NCBI GenBank assembly: GCA_963698735.1
Contig: CAVOSA010000020.1
Location: 84,037 to 148,036, forward strand
DNA from: RPQJ01 sp963698735
Lineage (GTDB): Bacteria > Pseudomonadota > Gammaproteobacteria > Steroidobacterales > Steroidobacteraceae
DNA: 64,000 nucleotides
Reading direction: 5' to 3'
Below the pieces are notes generated by a model. It saw only the letters and a program-made list of their open reading frames with translations. It was not told where the DNA came from and did no database searches. The position numbers were made by a program, and so were the translations under genes. Shown piece after piece: positions 54,871 to 61,996 of this stretch; position 1 is the first letter of the stretch, and each line of letters opens with the position of its first letter.

Positions 54871-55641
54871 CTACCGCGCTAACGCGCCGCCATCCACCAC
54901 CAGTGGATGACCAGTCACGTAGCTTGCTTCGTCTGAACACAACCAGAGAACCGCACGCGCGATTTCGGCACCCGCGGCTATTCGCTGCATCGGCACCTCA
55001 TTTTTCAGAATCGCCGCAAAGGCCTCCGGCATCGCTGCAAGCGCAGGGTCGACCATCTCTGAGTGGGTCCAGCCCGGGCAGACCGCATTCACCCGAATAC
55101 CTTGCGTGGCGTACTCAATCGCCGCGGACCTTGTCAGGCCGATGACCCCATGCTTCGCGGCCGCATAAGGGGCGTGCCCGACACTTGAACCCACAAGCCC
55201 ATAACCCGAAGAGTTGTTCACGATCGATCCGCCGCCGTACTGCAACATTGCAGAAATCTCGAACTTCATGGAAAGCCATACACCGGTGAGGTTCGTCGCG
55301 ATCACATTGTCCCAGTTCTCTTGCGAATGATCGGCAGTTGGCTTCATCGTGTCGCCGCCGATCCCGGCGTTGTTGAACGCGCAGTCCAACCGCCCGAAGC
55401 GCGCAACGGTGGCGTCAACCATGCGATGGACAGACTCGGCGTCGGTGACATCAGTTCGCACAAAGAGCGCCTGGCCACCAGCCGCTTCAATTTCGGACAC
55501 CACGGTACGTCCTTGAGGTTCGCGGCGTCCGGACAAAGCCACACGCGCGCCCTCGCGCGCAAACTGCAATGCGGTCTCCCGACCAATACCTGATGTAGCG
55601 CCGGTAACGAGCGCGACCTTCCCTGAAAATCGCTTGTCCAT
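54871..55641 (-). CDS. SDR family oxidoreductase
   Basis: A classical short-chain dehydrogenase, 256 residues. It has the cofactor motif ALVTGATSGIGRETALQF, NNAGIGG, the catalytic Ser in NNSSGYG, YAAAKHGVIGLTRS (Tyr and Lys) and VNAVCPGW. Arg in SGRREPQ after the second strand suggests NADP(H) use. The substrate is unknown. It precedes the TPR operon by 17 bp on the same strand, so it could be its first gene. Confidence 0.9.
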   Translation of the reverse strand: MDKRFSGKVALVTGATSGIGRETALQFAREGARVALSGRREPQGRTVVSEIEAAGGQALFVRTDVTDAESVHRMVDATVARFGRLDCAFNNAGIGGDTMKPTADHSQENWDNVIATNLTGVWLSMKFEISAMLQYGGGSIVNNSSGYGLVGSSVGHAPYAAAKHGVIGLTRSAAIEYATQGIRVNAVCPGWTHSEMVDPALAAMPEAFAAILKNEVPMQRIAAGAEIARAVLWLCSDEASYVTGHPLVVDGGALAR

Positions 55642-55988
55642 TGATCGCTCCGTTTGTTGATTGCGCTTGTGCTACCACTGCCCCTCGCCCACGTTCCGGC
55701 ACCATTCCGACCAGGAATTGGCGCGCCTCGGTAGCAGTGTGCGTCCACCTTCGACCGTGGAGTGACGCCGCTGCGAGGACGGTGCGGCGCGATGAGTGGT
55801 TGAATGCCAGTTGTAAGCGGCCGCTCGTCGCGTCGGGTCGATAGTCACGTTCTGGCCGAACAAGGGCATGGCCGTGACGGGCGCAGTCCAACCCGATCTC
55901 GGTTGGTCACGAATGGCCGCGTCTGGGCAGCGGGCGACGTGCTCCCGGTCGTGTCCGCTGCCTGCCACGCCTCAGTTGTAAGCCGTTC
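55642..55988. other. intergenic region, nothing recognised
   Basis: About 350 bp upstream of the SDR gene. Open frames on both strands lack family resemblance. It presumably contains the SDR/TPR operon promoter. Confidence 0.3.
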
Positions 55989-56252
55989 CTACCTCGACTG
56001 CAGGATGGCCACCGTCTCCGCATCGTCCATGACCGGGGTGACCACGAATCGGATCATCGATTCCCATTGATCCGTGAACCTGTAGACCGTCGGCACATCG
56101 TCAGCTTCGACCAATGCCCAGCCAGCGCCGGCCGAATGCCAGCGGCCGGTCAGCTTCAACCCCTTCGGGATCTTCTCCTTGCCAGCGAGAAAGTGCTTTA
56201 CGACGTCGTCAATGCGTTCTGGCGCGATCGTCCATGTCAGCATGATTTTCAT
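55989..56252 (-). CDS. DUF3303 domain protein
   Basis: An 87-residue single-domain protein: MKIMLTWTIAPERIDDVVKH then KGLKLTGRWHSAGAGWALVE and ADDVPTVYRFTDQWESMIRF, the typical DUF3303 (dimeric alpha/beta-barrel-like) sequence. Function unknown. It is a single gene flanked by noncoding DNA. Confidence 0.82.
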   Translation of the reverse strand: MKIMLTWTIAPERIDDVVKHFLAGKEKIPKGLKLTGRWHSAGAGWALVEADDVPTVYRFTDQWESMIRFVVTPVMDDAETVAILQSR

Positions 56253-56631
56253 GTTTCACGCTCTGTCGTTTGTATTGATTTTCCGTCGTCCATTGGCTCC
56301 GTGGACGATACCCCTGTCGAACCGTGACCTGCGCTGCTTGTGGGGCAGGCCCAATGGTTCGATAGAAGTGCTGATACGCCGGACGCCCGTCGCTGGGAAT
56401 AAGTACTAATTAGGGACCGTCCTGGCACGACCTTTGCGAACGATCAGCGCCATTCAGCGGACGTCATGCGGGAGAGAACGTGCAGGAGAAGACACTACTC
56501 GGTTTCTCTCGACTCACGCCGCCGTCCACAACAACTTCAATGTTCAAAGACACCTGATCCGCCAGCCTCCCAGGTTCCCAGATCGCCAGCCCCACCGCCC
56601 CGCCCCGGGACGCTCAAATGGCACAGTTACC
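56253..56631. other. intergenic region, nothing recognised
   Basis: About 380 bp with no recognisable gene or repeat before the tRNA-linked module begins. Confidence 0.3.
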
Positions 56632-56970
56632 GATAGTCCGCGGGTCAGCCGTTTTCGGGGCAAAATCGCCCCCCGATAGTCCGCGGGTGATGCCCTAAAC
56701 CGCATGCAATTCATGGACATGGAAGTGGTGGCCAGGGACGGAATCGAACCATCGACACGCGGATTTTTAAGACGACGGAGAGGCCGGATCGGCGCGATTA
56801 AGCCGAAGAACCGCGACGAGTTTTCCCGGGGCCGACCGATCCGCCTCGGCCGACCGAACCTATCCCGAGCCGGAAGCGTGAAGACCCGCCCTGATTTTTC
56901 GGAGCCCCACCACAGTCAACCACTTGCCGGCATCACGACGGAACTTCTTCCGAACCGGGCGCCTGATATC
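56632..56970. repeat. tRNA-Phe-linked module, copy at 56.7 kb
   Basis: Two right-arm motifs GATAGTCCGCGGGT (56632-56645 and 56675-56688), the second ending 38 bp before the CCA end. tRNA-Phe 3' half 56726-56767, identical to the intact gene over 42 bases. Then CGGAGAGGCCGGATCGG; iterons GACCGATC 56834-56841, GACCGAAC 56852-56859 and CCGAGCCG 56865-56872; second block GACGGAAC 56937-56944 and CCGAACCG 56950-56957. The next gene starts 145 bp later. Confidence 0.9.
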
Positions 56971-57101
56971 GGGCCACCAGGTCGAAGGACGCTTCGCCGC
57001 TGCCCGCATGCAACCAGCAGGTCTAGACTTCGAACTTACGAGCGCTGGTTGGACGGTGAGCAGCGCTGCAGGCGGTACCTGTGGACGCAGGGAGCACGAC
57101 C

Positions 57102-59069
57102 ATGACGGCGAGACTCGGACTGATGCTGACAGCGGCAATCCTCGCGACCGCCTGCAGCAGGGAACAAGTGGCGGATGGGCATGCGTCGTCGGCTGCCTCG
57201 CCGCACACTGCGGCGGCAAATCGCGAGGTCGCGTGGTCCCTGCCGTTGTCCGATGCACAGGACTTTGAAGACGCGCGTCGCGGGCTCGTTGCCTCCGAAC
57301 CGTCGCTGGTGATCGCCGGGCCCGACGGCACGAGGTACTGGGACCTCGCTTCCTACGACTTCGTGCAGGGCGACGCGCCGGCCAGCGTAAACCCGAGCCT
57401 GTGGCGACAGGCGCAACTCAACAACATCCACGGACTGTTCAAGGTAGTGCCAGGGATCTACCAGGTGCGTGGGTACGACCTGTCCAACATGACGCTGATC
57501 CAAGGTCGCAACGGCTGGATCATCGTCGACCCGCTCACGACCGCCCAGACCGCGGCCGCGGCGCTGGCGCTCGCGCGCAAACACCTCGGCGACCGGCCGA
57601 TCACCGCTGTGATCTTCACGCACAGCCATGCCGATCACTTCGGCGGCATTCACGGCGTGCTGCCGAAGGACTCCGAGACACCGCCAGTGCCGATCATCGC
57701 GCCCGAGGGCTTCAGTGAGGAGGCGATCAGCGAGAACCTGCTCGCGGGTCCGGCGATGGGCCGGCGCACCTACTACTTCCACGGCGTGCCGTTGCAGCGC
57801 AACGCGAGCGGGCACGTAGACAACGGCCTCGGGAAGGGCACGCCCGGCGGCTCGGTCGGCTTCCGCATGCCCACGGTAATCGTGGAGCACACGCCGCAGG
57901 AAATGGAGATCGACGGCGTGAAGTTCGTGTTCCAGAACGCGCCGCAATCCGAAGCACCCGCTGAGCTCACCTTCTACCTGCCTGACTTCAAGGCCTGGTG
58001 CGGCGCCGAAATCGTCTCGCACACCCTGCACAACCTCCTGACGCTGCGCGGCGCGAAAGTGCGCGACGCGGTGAAGTGGAGCGGCTACATCGACGAGGCG
58101 ATGCGCCGCTTCGCCGACATGGAGGTCGTGTTCGCGAGCCACCACTGGCCGGTGTGGGGCAACGCACGGGCGCTCGACTACCTCGCGGCGCAGCGCGACG
58201 TGTATCGCTACATTCACGACCAGACGCTGCGGCTCGCCAACCATGGCTACACGCCACGGGAGATCGCCGAAAGGTTAAAACTGCCCGCGACACTGCGCGG
58301 GCGCTTTGCCAATCGAGGCTACTACGGCACGGTCCGCCACAACGCCAAGGCGGTCTACCAGTTCTACTTCGGATGGTACGACGGCAATCCCGCAAACCTC
58401 GACCCGCTGCCGCCCGAAGAAGAGGCGACGAAGTACGTCACGGCGATGGGCGGAAGCGAAAAGGTGATTGCGCTGGCACGCGGCGCCCACGACGCCGGCG
58501 ACGACCGCTGGGCAGCCACTTTGCTCAACCATCTGGTGTTCGCCGAGCCTGCCAACCGCTCGGCGCGCGAACTACTCGCCACGGTGTACGACCAACTCGG
58601 ATTCCGGGCCGAATCCGGCATCTGGCGCGACATCTATCTGACTGCCGCACACGAACTGCGCACCGAGATGCGCGGGTCCGTGGCAGACCCGAGGCGAGTG
58701 GCCGCATTGCTTGCAGACTTGCCGGTGGACCGGTTTCTCGAGTCGATGGCGGTGCGACTCAATGGCGAGGACGCGGACGGCAAGCGTTACACCTTCAACT
58801 TCGTCTTCACGGACGTCCGCGAGACCCACATCGTGGAGATAGAGAACGCGGTTCTTCACCACCGCCGGCTGGAGAAGCCCATGCCGGGTACTGACGCGAC
58901 GGTTCGACTGACGCGTGACCTGTTGATTCAACTCGGCTCCGGGCAGGCCGGCCTCAAAGACCTCGTGATGTCCGACGACCTTCGGGTTGAGGGCAATCGG
59001 CTCAAACTGCTCGGCTTCCTGTCGCTGCTCGACCGGCCCGATCCCGCCTTCCCGATCGTCACGCCGTGA
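57102..59069 (+). CDS. alkylsulfatase-type metallo-beta-lactamase lipoprotein
   Basis: 655 residues. It carries a lipoprotein signal (lipobox LATAC, Cys 18) and the SdsA1/alkylsulfatase architecture. The MBL domain has the di-zinc motif FTHSHADHFGG, NAPQSEAPAELTFYLP and SHTLHNLLTLRG. An alkylsulfatase dimerisation helical domain (VYQFYFGWYDGNPANLDPLP) and a C-terminal SCP2-like domain (about 535-655) follow. It would hydrolyse alkyl sulfates or related esters outside the inner membrane. ATG 57102 follows AGGGAG. It is the only gene between the 56.7-kb module and tRNA-Phe. Confidence 0.88.
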   Translation: MTARLGLMLTAAILATACSREQVADGHASSAASPHTAAANREVAWSLPLSDAQDFEDARRGLVASEPSLVIAGPDGTRYWDLASYDFVQGDAPASVNPSLWRQAQLNNIHGLFKVVPGIYQVRGYDLSNMTLIQGRNGWIIVDPLTTAQTAAAALALARKHLGDRPITAVIFTHSHADHFGGIHGVLPKDSETPPVPIIAPEGFSEEAISENLLAGPAMGRRTYYFHGVPLQRNASGHVDNGLGKGTPGGSVGFRMPTVIVEHTPQEMEIDGVKFVFQNAPQSEAPAELTFYLPDFKAWCGAEIVSHTLHNLLTLRGAKVRDAVKWSGYIDEAMRRFADMEVVFASHHWPVWGNARALDYLAAQRDVYRYIHDQTLRLANHGYTPREIAERLKLPATLRGRFANRGYYGTVRHNAKAVYQFYFGWYDGNPANLDPLPPEEEATKYVTAMGGSEKVIALARGAHDAGDDRWAATLLNHLVFAEPANRSARELLATVYDQLGFRAESGIWRDIYLTAAHELRTEMRGSVADPRRVAALLADLPVDRFLESMAVRLNGEDADGKRYTFNFVFTDVRETHIVEIENAVLHHRRLEKPMPGTDATVRLTRDLLIQLGSGQAGLKDLVMSDDLRVEGNRLKLLGFLSLLDRPDPAFPIVTP

Positions 59070-59140
59070 CGCTTGGCCTGCGAGCGGTCGATTGCCGTGG
59101 CGCTATCGAAACGGGGGACTTCGCCACCGACCTACTTCCC

Positions 59141-59215
59141 GATAGTCCGCGGGTCAGCCCCATCCGGGCGCGAATAGTCCGCGGGTGATACCCTGAACCC
59201 GTGCGTTTTCAATGA
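59141..59215. repeat. right-arm motifs beside the intact tRNA-Phe
   Basis: GATAGTCCGCGGGT at 59141-59154 and ATAGTCCGCGGGT at 59174-59186; the second ends 38 bp before the tRNA CCA end, exactly as in the copies at 42, 48 and 56.7 kb. Confidence 0.85.
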
Positions 59216-59223
59216 GTTGGAAG

Positions 59224-59299
59224 TGGTGGCCAGGGACGGAATCGAACCATCGACACGCGGATTTTCAATCCGCTGCTCTACCAACTGAGCTACCTGGCC
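59224..59299 (-). tRNA. tRNA-Phe (anticodon GAA)
   Basis: A 76-base cloverleaf with encoded CCA. The acceptor stem GGCCAGG pairs with CCTGGCC; the D arm is GCTC-AGTTGGTA-GAGC. The anticodon arm is GCGGA-TTGAAAA-TCCGC, giving anticodon GAA, with variable loop GTGTC and T arm GATGG-TTCGATT-CCGTC. Its 3' half is repeated, truncated at the anticodon loop, at several places to the left in the same orientation, so it is the apparent insertion target. Confidence 0.96.
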
Positions 59300-59329
59300 A
59301 CGGTAGGATCCGGCGGGCGCCGGCCCGCA

Positions 59330-59359
59330 GAGAGCCCGAAATTAGACCCGAGGGCTCTC
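59330..59359. other. inverted repeat on the 5' side of tRNA-Phe
   Basis: GAGAGCCC (59330-59337) and GGGCTCTC (59352-59359) with a 14-base loop, followed by a run of C rather than T. It could fold in the leader region of the tRNA transcript; role unknown. Confidence 0.4.
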
Positions 59360-59512
59360 CCCCCGTCAAGGACAGCGGCGGTGCCAAAATCTAATGAATC
59401 CGCGAATTTTGCTTGATGCCACTGCACACGGCATGACTTGGAATGACCGAGAACCCGCCCAACCCAATTTCGCCTTACACTAAGTAAGGAATATCGAATT
59501 TGGTAAGGCGTC

Positions 59513-59773
59513 ATGAGCGAAGCCAGGATGACGAGCAAAGGACAGATCACGGTGCCAAAAGACGTGCGGCTGAAGCTCGGGCTCAAACCCGGCGACCGCG
59601 TCCGGTTTCTCGTCGAGGCAGACGGCCGCGTGAGGCTCCTGCCTGCCAAGCGGGATATCAGCGAACTCGTTGGCATTCTGCCGAAGCCGAAGCGGGCGTT
59701 GACCATCGAGGAAATGGACGAAGCCATCGCTCGAGCGGTCGCAGAGAAGTTCTCGCGTCATGATCGGGATTGA
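59513..59773 (+). CDS. AbrB-family antitoxin
   Basis: An 86-residue SpoVT/AbrB-type antitoxin: ARMTSKGQITVPKDVRLKLG then LKPGDRVRFLVEADGRVRLL, a swapped-hairpin DNA-binding fold, with a C-terminal toxin-binding helix. AAGG lies 6 bases before the ATG. Two TAAGG motifs (within AAGTAAGGAATATC and TTTGGTAAGG) just upstream are possible operator half-sites. Its end overlaps the PIN toxin gene by 14 bases. Confidence 0.88.
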   Translation: MSEARMTSKGQITVPKDVRLKLGLKPGDRVRFLVEADGRVRLLPAKRDISELVGILPKPKRALTIEEMDEAIARAVAEKFSRHDRD

Positions 59774-60164
59774 TACCAATGTCCTGGTCCGGCTGATCGT
59801 GGCCGATGACCCCCGGCAGACCTCGGCTGCACGTAACTTCATACGTGACCGCTGCACAGCAGGCGATCCCGGATTCGTGTCGAACATCGTGCTGGCGGAG
59901 ATCGCCTGGACGCTCACCGCAGGCTACGGCTACTCGAGACATCAGATCGCGGATGCGATCGAACGGATCATGGAGACCGTTCAGCTGCAGATCGAGTCAT
60001 CGACGGACGTTGCGGCGGCCCTGGTCGAGTACAGGGCTGGGCCGGCAGATTTTGCCGACTGCCTGATCGGGCAGACCAACCGTACAGCGGACTGCAGTCG
60101 CACTGTCACCTTTGATCGCAAGGCAGCGAAGCTCGACACGTTCGAACTGTTGAAGAGCAGCTGA
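59760..60164 (+). CDS. PIN-domain toxin (VapC-type)
   Basis: A 134-residue PIN ribonuclease: MIGIDTNVLVRLIVADDP (first Asp), IVLAEIAWTLTAGYG (Glu), AGPADFADCLIGQTN (third acid) and TVTFDRKAAKL (fourth). It pairs with the AbrB antitoxin by overlap. It is unrelated in detail to the VapC at 47.6 kb, so this is an independent module. Its stop converges on the DksA/TraR-type gene with 3 bases between. Confidence 0.88.
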   Translation: MIGIDTNVLVRLIVADDPRQTSAARNFIRDRCTAGDPGFVSNIVLAEIAWTLTAGYGYSRHQIADAIERIMETVQLQIESSTDVAAALVEYRAGPADFADCLIGQTNRTADCSRTVTFDRKAAKLDTFELLKSS

Positions 60165-60167
60165 GCT

Positions 60168-60434
60168 TCACCGCAACTGGCTGTCTTTGCTCCCGCGCCG
60201 GTTGTACAGGCTGGCGGCGCCCTGGTTCCGATCGCGTTCTTCCTGACACGCCAGGCACAGCCGCACGCCAGGCACTGCAAGGCGCCGCGGCTCGGGAATC
60301 GCATCATTGCATTCCTCGCAGTGACTCAGGCTCGGCCCGCTCGGCAACTGGGCGCGGGCGCGCTTGATCGCGTCCTCGATGCTGTCGTCGATCTGCTGTT
60401 GCACCGCGCCGTCGCCGGCCCAACCCGTGGCCAT
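60168..60434 (-). CDS. DksA/TraR-type C4 zinc-finger protein
   Basis: 88 residues with a four-cysteine zinc finger: CEECNDAIPEPRRLAVPGVR then LCLACQEERDRNQ. Upstream is an acidic helix with DDSIEDAIKRAR. It lacks most of the coiled-coil of full-length DksA, as TraR-like short forms do. Such proteins may bind RNA polymerase through the secondary channel; that is family knowledge, not seen here. Confidence 0.8.
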   Translation of the reverse strand: MATGWAGDGAVQQQIDDSIEDAIKRARAQLPSGPSLSHCEECNDAIPEPRRLAVPGVRLCLACQEERDRNQGAASLYNRRGSKDSQLR

Positions 60435-60489
60435 GATGAGTCCTCACCCCAGCGCTCTCCCGCGAAGACGCGGGAGAGGGAGTTTAGAC

Positions 60490-60906
60490 TCAGTGCTTGC
60501 CGGCCTCCAGCTTTACGCCGCGACGCTCATGCGTCACGTACGCCACCATGGCCGTCATCTTCGGGTCGTCGAGCGCGAGCGGTTGGCCCTCGAGCGGGTT
60601 ACGCAGGCACCAGTTGATCATCTCGGGCAGGGTGATGACCTTGCCGATCTGTTTCTGGAACTTCGGATAGGTCTCGGGGTGCGTGTTCGCGGCATTCGGA
60701 TGGCATTGCGCGCAGGCCACGCCGTTCGTACCGAGCTTGCCGTCGGTCCAGAGCGCGCGGCCCTGCGCCACCACCTGCATGAACTGCGCGTTCCAGCGCT
60801 CCAGCTCCTGCTTCGAGAACTCGTCGGCGCGAACGGTCGTTGCTCCGGAAAGAAGCGCGAGACCGACGACCGCAGCCAGGGCCAGGGAAACGTTTGCCTT
60901 GTTCAT
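60490..60906 (-). CDS. SoxA-like mono-haem c-type cytochrome
   Basis: A periplasmic cytochrome of 138 residues: signal peptide 1-27 (ending TTVRADE) and haem motif CAQCH in GVACAQCHPNAANTHPETYP. The SoxA-like segment LPEMINWCLRNPLEGQPLAL then DDPKMTAMVAYVTHERRG follows, with the Cys that ligates haem in SoxA. It is too short for complete SoxA and no other sox gene is visible. It is the last gene of a three-gene operon after the metallophosphoesterase (19-base gap). Confidence 0.78.
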   Translation of the reverse strand: MNKANVSLALAAVVGLALLSGATTVRADEFSKQELERWNAQFMQVVAQGRALWTDGKLGTNGVACAQCHPNAANTHPETYPKFQKQIGKVITLPEMINWCLRNPLEGQPLALDDPKMTAMVAYVTHERRGVKLEAGKH

Positions 60907-60925
60907 ATGCTGTCTCCGCGGTGCG

Positions 60926-61996
60926 TCAGTAGTGGGTCCGGTTGGACTCGAGTTCGAGCGCCTGGAGTTCCTTGTCCACCGGGTGCCCCAGTTTCGAATC
61001 GAACGCCACCGTGCGCGACTTGTTGTTGTACAGGTTGTACGCCAGCCCGACGCGTCCCGTGTTGACGTTGATCATCTGCCAGCCCGTCGCGTCGCGCTCG
61101 AAGAACGGGTCCGCGCGATTCATCGGGATGGTGAGCTTCGGCATCAGGCTCTCGGCCTGCGCGTAACTCTGCGGATACGGCCACGGCCACGCCGTTGCCA
61201 TCACGGAGTTGAAGCTGATGTTGCCGATCTGGTTGTACTGGATCTGGTGCACGTGCCCGTAGACCACGTTCACCTGGTCGAATGGCGCGAGCAATGCCTG
61301 CACCTGCTCGGCATCGTCCGTCCAGAAGTTCCAGCCCTTGTAGATCTTCTGGATCGGCGAGTGCGAGAACACGATGACCGGTGTGTCCTTCTTCACGTTG
61401 GCGAGGTCCGTCTTCAGCCACTCGCGCTGCTTCTCGCCAACCATGAACGGCGAACCGTTCGGGTTGTCGAGGCCCGCCATTTCGAGCATCCGCTGCTCGG
61501 CCGTCGGCCAGCGCTTGTGGGTCCATTCGTCCGTGGTGAGGATGCTGTTCAACACCACGAAATGCACGCCCTTGTGATCGAAACTGTAGTGCTGCGGGCC
61601 GAACAGCTTGCTCCAGTACTCGCCGAGGTCGAGGTAGTAGTCATGCTCGCCCATCACGGCCTTGAGCGGCGCGTTAAGCTTGGACAGCATCTCCTTGCCG
61701 TGGTCGAGTTCGGGCTTGCTGCCGAGCTGCGCCAGGTCGCCGCCGAACATCACGAAGTCGGGCTTCGGCGTCATCAGGTTGGCTTCGGCCACGGCGCGGA
61801 TCAATCCGCGATCCCAGTTGTTGACGAACTTGGTGCCGCGGATGTGCTGGATGTGCGAGTCGGAAATGTAGGCAAACGTGAAGTTCTGCGACGGCGCCGC
61901 GAACGCGAGTTCCACCATGGTTACGGGCAACGCACTGACGGCCGCGATGGAGCCAGCCGTTTTCAGGAAGCTGCGGCGGGAGTAGTTGTTGCTCAT
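60926..61996 (-). CDS. Tat-exported calcineurin-like metallophosphoesterase
   Basis: 356 residues. A Tat signal (NNYSRRSFLKTAGSIAAVSA) leads to a binuclear metallophosphoesterase with all five blocks: YISDSHIQH, MFGGDLAQL, MGEHDYY, VFSHSPIQK and VYGHVHQIQ. It is exported folded, as metal enzymes often are. The ATG overlaps the peroxidase stop by 4 bases, so the two are coupled. Its substrate is unknown; the redox neighbours are unusual for a plain phosphatase. Confidence 0.88.
   Translation of the reverse strand: MSNNYSRRSFLKTAGSIAAVSALPVTMVELAFAAPSQNFTFAYISDSHIQHIRGTKFVNNWDRGLIRAVAEANLMTPKPDFVMFGGDLAQLGSKPELDHGKEMLSKLNAPLKAVMGEHDYYLDLGEYWSKLFGPQHYSFDHKGVHFVVLNSILTTDEWTHKRWPTAEQRMLEMAGLDNPNGSPFMVGEKQREWLKTDLANVKKDTPVIVFSHSPIQKIYKGWNFWTDDAEQVQALLAPFDQVNVVYGHVHQIQYNQIGNISFNSVMATAWPWPYPQSYAQAESLMPKLTIPMNRADPFFERDATGWQMINVNTGRVGLAYNLYNNKSRTVAFDSKLGHPVDKELQALELESNRTHY

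Noticed and set aside
43069..56770. The tRNA-Phe fragments as functional tRNA genes or tRNA-like RNAs
   Set aside because: All lack the 5' half (acceptor 5' strand and D arm); only the 59224-59299 gene folds into a full cloverleaf.
42111..56970. The repeated modules as a CRISPR array or integron attC sites
   Set aside because: Spacing is irregular (0.9-17 kb), there are no cas genes or intI, and the conserved core is a tRNA half rather than paired R/L attC boxes. The cassette analogy is kept only as a comparison.
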